A stretch of DNA of 64,000 bases, taken from assembly GCF_004364245.1 (NCBI RefSeq), contig NZ_SOAV01000008.1, positions 124,001-188,000 of the forward strand. The letters are read 5' to 3'. Below are positions 9,655 to 18,164 of the stretch, one piece after another (the stretch's first letter is position 1; each line of letters begins with the position of its first letter). The position numbers and the translations under genes were made by a program. This stretch comes from Streptomyces sp. BK208 (GTDB lineage: Bacteria; Actinomycetota; Actinomycetes; Streptomycetales; Streptomycetaceae). A model generated the notes under the pieces. It searched no databases. It was not told where the DNA came from and saw nothing but the letters and a program-made list of their open reading frames with translations.

Positions 9655-11043
9655 TCAGTCGTGCATGTGGAGCGGCTTGCCGGCCAGCGCCAGGTGGGCC
9701 TCGCCGAGCGCCTCGTTCTGCGTCGGGTGGGCGTGGATGAGCTGGGCCACCTCGGCGGGCAGCGCCTCCCAGTTGTAGATCAGCTGCGCCTCGCCGACCT
9801 GCTCGCCCATGCGGTCGCCGACCATGTGGACGCCGACCACGGCACCGTCCTTGACCTGGACGAGCTTGATCTCGCCCGCGGTCTTCAGGATGCGGCTCTT
9901 GCCGTTGCCGCCCAGGGGGAACTTGATCGAGACGACCTTGTCCGCGCCGTAGACGTCCTTGGCCTTGGCCTCGGTGAGACCGACGGAGGCGACCTCCGGG
10001 TGGCAGTACGTCACCCGCGGCACGCCGTCGTAGTCGACCGGCACGGTCTTCAGGCCGGCCAGCCGCTCCGCCACCAGGATGCCCTCGGCGAAGCCGACGT
10101 GCGCGAGCTGCAGGGTGGGGACGAGGTCACCGACGGCGGAGATGGTCGGGACGTTGGTCCGCATGTACTCGTCGACGAGGACGAAGCCGCGGTCCATCGC
10201 GACGCCGTTCTCCTCGTAGCCCAGGCCCTGCGAGACCGGGCCGCGGCCGATGGCGACGAGCAGGACCTCGGCCTCGAACTCCTTGCCGTCGGCGAGGGTG
10301 ACCTTGACACCGTCCTGGGTGTACTCGGCCTTGTCGAAGAAGGTGCCCAGGTTGAACTTGATGCCCCGCTTGCGGAAGGCGCGCTCCAGCAGCTTGGAGC
10401 TGTTCTCGTCCTCGACCGGGACGAGGTGCTTGAGGCCCTCGATGACCGTGACCTCGGAGCCGAAGGACTTCCACGCGGAGGCGAACTCGACGCCGATGAC
10501 GCCGCCGCCCAGCACGATCGCGGACTTCGGCACGCGGTCCAGCGTGAGGGCGTGGTCCGAGGAGATGATCCGGTTGCCGTCGATCTCCAGGCCCGGCAGC
10601 GTCTTCGGCACGGAGCCGGTCGCCAGCAGGACGTGACGGCCCTGGACGCGCTGGCCGTTGACGTCCACCGAGGTGGGGGAGGACAGCCGGCCCTCGCCCT
10701 CGATGTAGGTGATCTTGCGCGAGGCCACCAGGCCCTGCAGGCCCTTGTACAGGCCGGCGATCACCTCGTCCTTGTACTTGTGCACGCCCGCCATGTCGAC
10801 GCCCTCGAAGGACGTCTTGACGCCGAACTGCTCGCTCTCGCGGGACTGGTCGGCGACCTCGCCCGCGTGGAGCAGGGCCTTGGTGGGGATGCAGCCGTTG
10901 TGCAGGCAGGTGCCGCCGAGCTTGTTCTTCTCGATCAGGGCGACGTCCAGGCCCAGCTGCGCCCCGCGCAGGGCCGCGGCGTAACCACCGCTGCCACCGC
11001 CGAGGATCACTAGGTCGAAAACGGTGCTGGCGTCGTTCGCCAC
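9655..11043 (-). CDS. lpdA: Dihydrolipoyl dehydrogenase (E3)
   Basis: A 462-residue FAD flavoprotein that reoxidises dihydrolipoamide with NAD+. The FAD-binding GGGSGGYAAA starts at ~15, the redox disulfide is Cys46/Cys51 (GGTCLHNGCIPTK), an NAD site occurs in the middle (VLGGGVIGVEFAS), and the C-terminal base pair is His439/Glu444 (HAHPTQNE). The GTG at 11043 is chosen because GGAGG lies nine bases upstream; longer in-frame reading runs into the repeat region. The spacing to sucB suggests an lpdA-sucB operon supplying E3 and E2 to both 2-oxo acid dehydrogenase complexes. Confidence 0.96.
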   Translation of the reverse strand: MANDASTVFDLVILGGGSGGYAAALRGAQLGLDVALIEKNKLGGTCLHNGCIPTKALLHAGEVADQSRESEQFGVKTSFEGVDMAGVHKYKDEVIAGLYKGLQGLVASRKITYIEGEGRLSSPTSVDVNGQRVQGRHVLLATGSVPKTLPGLEIDGNRIISSDHALTLDRVPKSAIVLGGGVIGVEFASAWKSFGSEVTVIEGLKHLVPVEDENSSKLLERAFRKRGIKFNLGTFFDKAEYTQDGVKVTLADGKEFEAEVLLVAIGRGPVSQGLGYEENGVAMDRGFVLVDEYMRTNVPTISAVGDLVPTLQLAHVGFAEGILVAERLAGLKTVPVDYDGVPRVTYCHPEVASVGLTEAKAKDVYGADKVVSIKFPLGGNGKSRILKTAGEIKLVQVKDGAVVGVHMVGDRMGEQVGEAQLIYNWEALPAEVAQLIHAHPTQNEALGEAHLALAGKPLHMHD

Positions 11044-11277
11044 GTCACGTCCTCCATGCATGTGCGCCACGCCGGTCTCCAGTGACCGGTCGGCGGCTGG
11101 TGTCCGGCCGCTCTTTGTTCTCGGCCCTATGGGTGGGCCCTGTCCTGCCGGGCTCCATCTTCGCACTTGTAAGAGGCGAACGAGACGTGGGGCCGGGGTG
11201 TGAGACACCCCACGTTCAGGTGAGCGGGGTTCACCCCTGCCCGACGAAGGGCCGACCGACCGAGGGGACTGAATCGA
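11044..11277. other. lpdA upstream region, no gene seen
   Basis: The stretch between the lpdA start and the repeat cluster holds no credible gene. It includes the lpdA ribosome-binding site and a slightly AT-richer patch (TTCGCACTTGTAAGAGG, about 11160) that may hold a promoter. No palindrome longer than six bases per arm was found. Confidence 0.4.
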
Positions 11278-11666
11278 TCCGCGTCTCCGCCGCGCGGGCG
11301 CGACCGGCGCAGGGGATCCTTCTTCGGCCGACGCCGGGGACACCCCGCCCAGGGGCGGGGGGCTGTGCCGATGTGCGGCTCCGCCGCGTGGGCGCGGGGG
11401 CCGGGGGTCCCTCTGGGCCGAGGCCAGGACACCCCACCCCAGGGGGGCGGGGCTGTGCCGATGTGCGGCTCCGCCGCGTGGGCGCGACGGGCCGGGGTCC
11501 CTCTCGGCCGAGGCCAGGACACCCCACCCAGGGGCGCGGGGCTGTGCCGATGTGCGGCTCCGCCGCGTGGGCGCGGGGGCCCGGGGTCCCTCTGGGCCGA
11601 GGCCAGCACACCCCACCCCAGGGGCGCGGGGAACTGCGCGACAAGCCACGACGGACCCGCAGCCGC
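11278..11666. repeat. Tandem array of ~90-bp intergenic repeats
   Basis: Three full units begin at 11364, 11454 and 11543 with the landmark TGTGCCGATGTGCGGC, giving periods of 90 and 89 bases. A diverged unit precedes them from about 11278 and a truncated unit follows, ending in a different tail (GGGGAACTGCGCGACAAGCC). Each unit holds CTCCGCCGCGTGGGCGCG, CTCTGGGCCGAGGCCAG and ACACCCCACCCCAGGGG. Open frames cross the array on both strands but encode only repeated, low-complexity peptide, so I treat it as non-coding. Related single copies occur at 37700-37740 (opposite orientation) and 39181-39252. Confidence 0.85.
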
Positions 11667-11701
11667 AGTACCACCCGCACCCCCGGGCTCTCAGGCGTAC
11701 G

Positions 11702-13234
11702 TCATCCGAGGTCGCCGAGGGCAACCCGCTCGGCGACCCGCACCAGCGTCCGCACCGCGGTACCCGTGCCGCCCTTCGGCGTGTACCCGAACGGCCCGCC
11801 CTCGTTGAAGGCCGGACCCGCGATGTCCAGGTGCGCCCAGGTGATGCCCTCGCCCACGAACTCGCGCAGGAACAGACCGGCCACCAGACCGCCGCCCATC
11901 CGCTCGCCCATGTTCGCGATGTCGGCGGTCGGCGAGTCCATGCCCTTGCGCAGGTGCTCCGGCAGCGGCATCGGCCACGCCGGCTCGCCGGACTCCTCCG
12001 CCGCCTCGTGCACCGCGGTGCGGAACGCGTCGTCGTTCGCCATGATCCCGTACGTCCGGCTGCCCAGCGCCAGCATCATCGCGCCGGTCAGGGTCGCCAC
12101 GTCGATGATCGCGTCCGGCTTCTCCTGCGAGGCCGCCCACAGGGCGTCGGCGAGCACGAGCCGGCCCTCGGCGTCGGTGTTGAGCACCTCCACCGTCTTG
12201 CCGCTGTACATGCGCAGCACGTCACCCGGGCGCGTCGCGGAACCCGAGGGCATGTTCTCGGCCAGCGCCAGCCAGCCGGTCACGTTGACCTCCAGGCCGA
12301 GGCGCGCGGCGGAGACGACCGCGGCGAACACGGCGGCGGCACCGGCCATGTCGCACTTCATCGTCTCGTTGTGCCCGGCCGGCTTGAGCGAGATGCCGCC
12401 CGAGTCGTAGGTGATGCCCTTGCCGACGAAGGCCAGGGACTTCTTCGCCTTGGGCGAGGTGTACGACAGCTTCACCAGCCGCGGCCCCGACGCGGATCCG
12501 GCGCCGACGCCGAGGATGCCGCCGTAACCGCCCTTGGTGAGCGCCTTCTCGTCGAGCACCTGCACCTTGATGCCGTGCTCCTTGGCCGCGGCCTGCGCCA
12601 CCGCCGCGAACGCCTCCGGGTTGAGGTCGTTCGGCGGGGTGTTGACCAGGTCGCGGGCGCGGTTCAGCTCCTCGGCGACGGCCACGGCGCGCTCGGTCGC
12701 CGCCTTGTACGCCTTGTCGCGGGGCTTGCCGCCGAGCAGCACCGCCTCCGCCAGCGGGGCCTTGCCGTTGCCCTTGGCCCCCCTGGCCTCCTTCGCGGAC
12801 TCCTTGTACGCGTCGAAGGAGTACGCGCCGAGCAGCAGACCCTCGGCGACGACACCGGCGTCGGCCGCCTCGGCGAGCGGCAGGGCGAAGGCGGCCTTCT
12901 TGGCACCGGCCAGGGCACGGGCGGCCGCACCGGCGGCCCTGCGCAGCGACTCCGGGTCGAAGCCGGCGTCCTTCTCGGGCTCGGCGCCGAGACCCACCGC
13001 CACCACGACGGGCGCCTTGAAGCCGGCCGGAGCGGGCAGCTTCGTCACCTCGCCCTCGGCGCCGGAGGCACCGAGGGTCTCCAGGACGCCGGCGAGCCGG
13101 CCGTCGTACGCCTTGTCCACGGCCTCGGCGCCCGGGGCGACGGCCGGGCCGCCTGCGCCCTTGGCGACGCCGATCACGATCGCGTCGGCCCGGAGACCGG
13201 GCGCCGCGGCGGTGGAGAGAGTGAGAGCAGTCAC
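11702..13234 (-). CDS. pepA: Leucyl aminopeptidase (M17 family)
   Basis: A 510-residue cytosolic di-metal aminopeptidase that removes N-terminal residues from peptides. All metal ligands and catalytic residues of the family are present: Lys272, Asp277, Asp295, Asp354 and Glu356 as ligands, with Lys284 and Arg358 catalytic. The signature NTDAEGRLVL is intact, and positions sit exactly two residues after those of E. coli PepA. The GTG at 13234 gives the expected N terminus. It ends close to the tandem repeat cluster and is divergent from the GH114 lipoprotein gene. Confidence 0.96.
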   Translation of the reverse strand: MTALTLSTAAAPGLRADAIVIGVAKGAGGPAVAPGAEAVDKAYDGRLAGVLETLGASGAEGEVTKLPAPAGFKAPVVVAVGLGAEPEKDAGFDPESLRRAAGAAARALAGAKKAAFALPLAEAADAGVVAEGLLLGAYSFDAYKESAKEARGAKGNGKAPLAEAVLLGGKPRDKAYKAATERAVAVAEELNRARDLVNTPPNDLNPEAFAAVAQAAAKEHGIKVQVLDEKALTKGGYGGILGVGAGSASGPRLVKLSYTSPKAKKSLAFVGKGITYDSGGISLKPAGHNETMKCDMAGAAAVFAAVVSAARLGLEVNVTGWLALAENMPSGSATRPGDVLRMYSGKTVEVLNTDAEGRLVLADALWAASQEKPDAIIDVATLTGAMMLALGSRTYGIMANDDAFRTAVHEAAEESGEPAWPMPLPEHLRKGMDSPTADIANMGERMGGGLVAGLFLREFVGEGITWAHLDIAGPAFNEGGPFGYTPKGGTGTAVRTLVRVAERVALGDLG

Positions 13235-13485
13235 GGTGGTGAATTCTCGCTTCCGTATGAAGTCTGGTGTGGCCGAATGCGGGTGGGTCGACCGGGCCCG
13301 ACAACCGACCCTAGATCCCTCCTGCGATGCGGTCCTCGCCTGGGCAGGCGAACACTCGGCACGAGCCTACGCTCGCCCCGGGCCGCGCCCCCTCCCGCGG
13401 GCCGCGGTTTCCGCCCGGAGCCGCGGATGGGAGATCATTCCCGAGGTACGACCGCCCGCCCCGACCTCACTCTGGAGCAACGCCC

Positions 13486-14280
13486 GTGAGACGCCCGGTC
13501 CTGTCGACAGCCCTTCTCCTGCTGCTGCTCGCGGGCTGCGCGCCGGCGCCCGACGACGACGGTGACGACGGCGGGGCCGGCGGCCGCTGGCGGCCGACGC
13601 CGGGCACCGCCTGGCAGTGGCAGCTCAGCGGCAGACTCGACACGTCCGTCGACGTACCCGTCTACGACATCGACGGCTTCGACCACGACGAGACGGCGGT
13701 CGCGGGCCTGCACGAGGACGGACGCAAGGTGATCTGCTACGTCTCCACCGGCGCCTGGGAGGACTTCCGGCCCGACGCCGAGAAGTTCCCGGCGGCGGTG
13801 CTGGGCAAGGGCAACGGCTGGGAGGGAGAGCGGTGGCTGGACATCCGTGCGACGGACGTCCTGGAGCCGCTGATGGCCGAACGCCTCGACATGTGCCGGG
13901 AGAAGGGCTTCGACGCGGTCGAGCCGGACAACATGGACGGCTACAAGAACGAGACCGGCTTCCCACTCACCGGTGACGACCAGCTCCGCTACAACCGGCT
14001 GATCGCGAAGCTCGCCCACGACCGGGGGATGGCCGTCGGCCTGAAGAACGACCTGGACCAGATACCGGAGCTGGTGGACGACTTCGACTTCGCCGTCAAC
14101 GAGCAGTGCGCCCAGTACCGGGAGTGCGCCGACAACCAGCCGTTCATCGACGCCGGCAAGGCGGTCTTCCACGTCGAGTACGAGCTGCCGACGGAACGCT
14201 TCTGCGCCGACTCCCGTGAGCTGCGGCTCAGTTCGATGCTGAAGAAGTACGAGCTGGGGGCGTGGCGCGAGGCCTGCTGA
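13486..14280 (+). CDS. GH114-type lipoprotein, endo-alpha-1,4-polygalactosaminidase family
   Basis: A 264-residue exported lipoprotein. Its signal peptide ends in LLLLLLAGC, so the mature protein begins with lipidated Cys at ~18. The rest is a TIM-barrel of the GH114/TM1410 family: WQWQLSGRLD, then VICYVSTGAWED, then FDAVEPDNMDGYKNETGF, with conserved acidic residues typical of the catalytic pocket. Family members hydrolyse galactosaminogalactan-like polymers, but many bacterial members are untested. The GTG at 13486 follows TCTGGAGCAACGCCC and opens straight into the signal peptide. It is divergent from pepA and convergent with cobS. Confidence 0.85.
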   Translation: MRRPVLSTALLLLLLAGCAPAPDDDGDDGGAGGRWRPTPGTAWQWQLSGRLDTSVDVPVYDIDGFDHDETAVAGLHEDGRKVICYVSTGAWEDFRPDAEKFPAAVLGKGNGWEGERWLDIRATDVLEPLMAERLDMCREKGFDAVEPDNMDGYKNETGFPLTGDDQLRYNRLIAKLAHDRGMAVGLKNDLDQIPELVDDFDFAVNEQCAQYRECADNQPFIDAGKAVFHVEYELPTERFCADSRELRLSSMLKKYELGAWREAC

Positions 14281-14311
14281 ACCCCTCGGTCCCGGGCCCC
14301 GTCCTCGCGGC

Positions 14312-15094
14312 TCAGCCCAGGACCAGGACGACCAGCGCGGTCGTGGCCGCCGTCTCCGCCACCCCGCCGAAGACGTCGCCCGTGACGCCCCCGAAGCGGC
14401 GCACGCAGTGCCGCAGCAGCAGTTCGGCGGCCGCGACCCCGCCCACCACGGCGAGCGCCGTGCGCAGCGCGTCGTACGGGCCCAGGCACGCCCCCGCCGT
14501 CGCGCCGGCCAGGGTGACGGCAGCCGCCACGGCCCATGCCCCGCCGGCCGGGACCGCCCCGGCGACCGCGGCGCCCAGTCCCTCCGGACGGGCGGCGGGC
14601 ACCCCGGCCCGGGCCGCCGCCGTGAGCGCCAGCCGGGCGGCCGTCGCCGACACCACCGCGGCGAGCGCGCCCCGCGCCCACGAGCCGTCGTAGGCCTGCG
14701 CCAGGGCGGCCACCTGGGCGAGGAGCGTGAACAGCAGGGCCAGCACGCCGAACGGTCCGATGTCCGACTGCTTCATGATCCGCAGGGCGTCCTCGGCGGG
14801 CTTGCCGCTGCCCAGTCCGTCGGCGGTGTCGGCCAGCCCGTCCAGGTGGAGTCCACGTGTGAGCAGGGCGGGTACGGCGGCCGTGGCGACCGCGGCGAGC
14901 AGACTCCCCGCGCCCAGGAACTGCAGCAACAGCCCGGTGCCCGCGGCGGCGACGCCGACGGCCAGCCCGGCCAGCGGCGCGCAGAGCATGCCGCCGCGCG
15001 CGGCGTCCCGGTCCCAGCGGGTCACCTCGACCGGGAACACGGTGAAGGTGCCGAAGGCGAAACGGAGACCGTCGGGGGAGGGGGTCCTGAGCAC
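14312..15094 (-). CDS. cobS: Adenosylcobinamide-GDP ribazoletransferase (cobalamin synthase)
   Basis: A 260-residue multi-pass membrane enzyme that joins adenosylcobinamide-GDP to alpha-ribazole in the last steps of B12 synthesis. The diagnostic motif LHLDGLADTADGLGSG lies at ~82-97, followed by alternating hydrophobic segments rich in Ala, Leu and Val. The CobT and CobU-type partners are encoded 1 and 3 kb away on the same strand, so the nucleotide-loop genes are clustered but interrupted by unrelated plus-strand genes. No cobalamin riboswitch is recognisable in the upstream 60 bases. Confidence 0.93.
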   Translation of the reverse strand: MLRTPSPDGLRFAFGTFTVFPVEVTRWDRDAARGGMLCAPLAGLAVGVAAAGTGLLLQFLGAGSLLAAVATAAVPALLTRGLHLDGLADTADGLGSGKPAEDALRIMKQSDIGPFGVLALLFTLLAQVAALAQAYDGSWARGALAAVVSATAARLALTAAARAGVPAARPEGLGAAVAGAVPAGGAWAVAAAVTLAGATAGACLGPYDALRTALAVVGGVAAAELLLRHCVRRFGGVTGDVFGGVAETAATTALVVLVLG

Positions 15095-15154
15095 CGGCGC
15101 AGACTACCCGGCGGTCGGCGAGGCATTGACGGGCCCCGGGGATAAAGTGCGCAT

Positions 15155-15895
15155 ATGGGAGATTGGTGGCAGCGCAACATCATGGAACCGGGAAAGCTGC
15201 CGCTGCTCCTCGCCCTGGGCGCCTTCGTGCTGACGTTCGTGATCACCCGGGTCGTCACCCGGCTCATCAGGGCCGGCAAGGGCCCCTTCGGCAACGTCGA
15301 GACGGGCGGGGTGCACATCCACCACGTGGTTCCCGGGGTCGTGCTCACCGTCGTCGGCGGCTTCGGCGCGGTGGCGGGCGGCCGGCACGGATTCGGGTCC
15401 GCGCTCGCGGCGGTGGTCTTCGGAGTGGGCGCCGGGCTCGTACTGGACGAGTTCGCGCTGATCCTGCACCTGGACGACGTCTACTGGACCGAGGCGGGCC
15501 GCAAGAGCGTGGAGGCCGTGGTGCTCACCGCGGCCCTGGTCGGACTGGTCCTCGCCGGCTTCACGCCGTTCGGTGTCGACGGGTTGTCCCAGGACGAGAT
15601 GCAGGACCGCGTGAACGTCGTCGCGACGGTCGCCGCGAACTTCCTCTTCTCCCTGCTCTCCCTGGCCAAGGGCAAGGCGCGGCTGGCCGTCTTCGGGGTC
15701 ATCGTTCCCGTGATCGCCCTGGTCGGCGCGGTCCGCCTGGCCCGGCCCGGCTCCCCGTGGGCCCGCCGTTTCTACGCCCGCCGCCCCCGCGCCCGCGCGA
15801 GGGCCCGCCTGCGCGCCTACCGCCACGACCGCCGCTGGACCGGCCCCCGCCGCACCCTCCAGGACTGGATCGGCGGCCGCCCGGACCCCCACTGA
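15155..15895 (+). CDS. Multi-pass membrane protein of unknown function
   Basis: A 246-residue integral membrane protein with about five hydrophobic segments (roughly 17-36, 58-77, 82-104, 121-140, 174-192), a conserved-looking HIHHVVPG stretch near residue 54, and a strongly basic Arg-rich C-terminal tail (~200-235) that should be cytoplasmic. The mix of His residues near a membrane boundary (GVHIHHVVPG, LDEFALILHLDDVYW) recalls metal or haem environments, but I recognise no family and assign no function. It is divergent from cobS and convergent with cobT. Confidence 0.75.
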   Translation: MGDWWQRNIMEPGKLPLLLALGAFVLTFVITRVVTRLIRAGKGPFGNVETGGVHIHHVVPGVVLTVVGGFGAVAGGRHGFGSALAAVVFGVGAGLVLDEFALILHLDDVYWTEAGRKSVEAVVLTAALVGLVLAGFTPFGVDGLSQDEMQDRVNVVATVAANFLFSLLSLAKGKARLAVFGVIVPVIALVGAVRLARPGSPWARRFYARRPRARARARLRAYRHDRRWTGPRRTLQDWIGGRPDPH

Positions 15896-15954
15896 GAGCG
15901 CCGCCGCGCAGTCACGAACCCCTGCCGGCCGGCCCTCCACGACTGCGGGCACTC

Positions 15955-16038
15955 GTGCCTCCCCCGAAGGGGGCACCCCCAGGGCGGCACAGGTGGGCGC
16001 CGGGGGTACCTCCCAGGCCGTTCAGGCACTGGGGGAGG
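15955..16038. terminator. Possible terminator region between convergent genes
   Basis: A CCCCC-GAA-GGGGG hairpin (15961-15973) with GTG/CAC extensions is followed by a second imperfect hairpin pairing CCTCCCA (16009-16015) with TGGGGGAGG (16030-16038). Both lie between convergent stop codons, where bidirectional termination is expected. The pairing is imperfect, hence low confidence. Confidence 0.4.
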
Positions 16039-16103
16039 CACCCGGTCAGCGCCGGGCCGCGCTCCCCACCCCGCACCCACGCCGGGTCACCGGGCAACGC
16101 CGT

Positions 16104-17195
16104 TCACTCGCCGGCTGCCACGACCTCGCCGTCGTCCCCACCCTCACCGCCGGAGACCTCGGGCAGCTCCGCCGCCAGGGACGCCGCCGCCTGCACCAGG
16201 GGCAGGGCGAGCAGTCCACCCACCCCCTCGCCCACCTTCACACCCTGCGACAGCAGCGGCTCCAGGGCCATCCGGTCGAGCGCCTTGGTCTGCCCCGGCT
16301 CCCCGCTGTCGTGCGCGGCCAGCCACCAGTCCGGCGCCCGGAAGGCGACCCGCTGCCCCACCAGCGCGCACGCGGCCGTCACCACCCCGTCCAGGATCAC
16401 CGGCATCTTCCGTACCGCGCTCTGCAGCAGGAAGCCCGTCATGGCGGTGAGGTCCGCCCCGCCGACCGTGGCGAGGAGCTGCAACTGGTCGCCGAGGACG
16501 GGCCGCGCGCGGCGCAGCGCGTCGCGGATCGCCGCGCACTTGCGCATCCAGGCCAGGTCGTCGATCGGCAGCCCGCCCCGCCCGGTGACGACCGACGCGT
16601 CCGTCCCGCACAGCGCCGCGACCAGGACGCCCGCCGCCGTCGTACCGCCGACGCTCACGTCGCCGAGCACCACCAGGTCCGTGCCCGAGTCGGCCTCCTC
16701 GTCGGCCACCGCCATGCCGGCCCGGAAGGCGGCCTCCGCCTCCTCCAGGGTCAACGCGTCCTCGACGTCGATGCGTCCGCCGCCGCGCCGCACCCGGTGT
16801 CCGGCCACCTCGGCCGGCAGCGTCGCGGGATCGCAGTCCAGGGCCATGTCGACGACGCGTACGGGCACGTCCAGGCGCCTGGCGAGCACCGACACCGGCC
16901 GGCCGCCCTCCAGCACCTCGCGCACCAGCTCACCGGCGCCGCCCGCGGGCCGCGCGGAGACGTCCAGCTCGGCGACCTTGTGGTCACCGGCGAAGAGCAC
17001 CACCCGGGGCCGCACGACGGGCCGGACCGGTACGGAGGACTGAGCGGCCGACAGCCACTCGCCCAGGTCGTCCAGGCGGCCCAGCGATCCGGGCGGGACG
17101 GCCTGACGCTCCCGGCGCGCCTCCGCGTCGCGACGCACCCCGCCGTCGGGGCGCTCGATCAGGTCGGTGAAGTCGTCGAGATTCAGCGAGCTCAT
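16104..17195 (-). CDS. cobT: Nicotinate-nucleotide-dimethylbenzimidazole phosphoribosyltransferase
   Basis: A 363-residue enzyme that makes alpha-ribazole phosphate from nicotinate mononucleotide and 5,6-dimethylbenzimidazole. The catalytic glutamate is Glu323 in VKVGEGVGG, matching Glu317 of the Salmonella enzyme. The FAGDHKV motif (~69) and LGDVSVGGTTAAGV (~177) are standard for the family. A short acidic-glycine tail (EGGDDGEVV) follows the enzyme fold. It lies on the same strand as cobS and the CobU fusion, with an opposite-strand methyltransferase gene upstream. Confidence 0.94.
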   Translation of the reverse strand: MSSLNLDDFTDLIERPDGGVRRDAEARRERQAVPPGSLGRLDDLGEWLSAAQSSVPVRPVVRPRVVLFAGDHKVAELDVSARPAGGAGELVREVLEGGRPVSVLARRLDVPVRVVDMALDCDPATLPAEVAGHRVRRGGGRIDVEDALTLEEAEAAFRAGMAVADEEADSGTDLVVLGDVSVGGTTAAGVLVAALCGTDASVVTGRGGLPIDDLAWMRKCAAIRDALRRARPVLGDQLQLLATVGGADLTAMTGFLLQSAVRKMPVILDGVVTAACALVGQRVAFRAPDWWLAAHDSGEPGQTKALDRMALEPLLSQGVKVGEGVGGLLALPLVQAAASLAAELPEVSGGEGGDDGEVVAAGE

Positions 17196-17363
17196 TCGCC
17201 GAACAGTACCGGCCCCGGTCCCACCCGATTAAGGGCCCGTGGGCAGCGCGCCCGGGCTGCGTCGTTGCGCACCGGAACGCGATCACCTACGTAACGTTTT
17301 GCCAGGAATGTCGTACGCCTCGTACGCCCTTCGTACGTCCTCGTCTCGCGTCGGGAGCCGCCC

Positions 17364-18164
17364 GTGTCCGGACCCTCCACCCCCTCGGTGCCTCCGCTCC
17401 CCCCGGTGCCCCCCGTTCCCCCCGCTCCGACGGTGCCGCCCGTTCCCCTCGCCTCCCCGGTGCCCGCCGTCCCTCCCGTGCCTCCGTACGGGCCCTACCG
17501 GCAGGACTGCCCGTGGTGCGGCTCGCGGCGGCTGCGTGCCCGGCTGCGCGGTGACGGGCCGCGGCAGGGCGCGCCCCACCGGTCGCCGGTCGAGCGGTGC
17601 TCGGACTGCCGGCACGTCTTCCGCAACCCCCCGCTCGCGCCCGGCCCGGAGCACCCCCTGGTCCGGGCCGGGGTCCGGCTGAGACACGGTCTGGCCGCCC
17701 GCGCCGTGCTCCGCCGCTGTCCCGCGCCGGAGAGCTGGCTGGACGTCGGCACCGGGGACGCCGACTTCCCGCTGACCGCTCGCAGGCACTTTCCGTACAC
17801 CTCGTTCGACGGCCTCGACCCCACCCCTCGCGTGCTGCGGGCCCGGGCCCTGGAGCGGGTGGAGGAGGCGTTCGTCGGGCGCCTGACGGACCGCCACATC
17901 ACGGCCCGGCTGCGGGAGCGCTACGACGTCGTCAGCCTCTTCCAGTACCTGGAGCGCGTTCCGGACCCCCGGGCGGAGCTGCGGGCCGCGCTGGGGATGC
18001 TGCGGCCCGGCGGGCACCTGCTCGTCGACGTGGCCGACCCGCGCCGCCTGTTGCCCGTGCACCCGTTCGGACTGAACGCCGAACTCGTCGCCCGGGGCTG
18101 CACGGTCCTCACCGGCGCCCGGGCCCGCCGCGTCATCGCGCGCAAGGACGCCTCAGCCGCGTAG
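17364..18164 (+). CDS. Class I SAM-dependent methyltransferase with proline-rich N terminus and zinc-ribbon
   Basis: A 266-residue protein. Residues 8-41 are built almost wholly from PP(V/L)P units, an extended exposed segment. Two CxxC pairs follow (Cys49/Cys52 in CPWCG and Cys79/Cys82 in CSDCRH), forming a zinc ribbon. A Rossmann methyltransferase follows with motif I LDVGTGDADF at 126-135 and LLVDVADP as a later strand. This is the layout of UbiE/Methyltransf_23 proteins with an N-terminal zinc finger; the substrate is unknown. Its 3' end overlaps that of the convergent CobU fusion gene by 12 bases. Confidence 0.8.
   Translation: MSGPSTPSVPPLPPVPPVPPAPTVPPVPLASPVPAVPPVPPYGPYRQDCPWCGSRRLRARLRGDGPRQGAPHRSPVERCSDCRHVFRNPPLAPGPEHPLVRAGVRLRHGLAARAVLRRCPAPESWLDVGTGDADFPLTARRHFPYTSFDGLDPTPRVLRARALERVEEAFVGRLTDRHITARLRERYDVVSLFQYLERVPDPRAELRAALGMLRPGGHLLVDVADPRRLLPVHPFGLNAELVARGCTVLTGARARRVIARKDASAA

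Noticed and set aside
11278..11666. CRISPR array
   Set aside because: The units are contiguous, about 90 bp long and lack unique spacers of constant size.
11044..11724. N-terminal extension of lpd into the repeat region
   Set aside because: The frame stays open through tandem repeats, giving repeated low-complexity peptide; the GTG at 11043 has a good GGAGG and matches the family N terminus.
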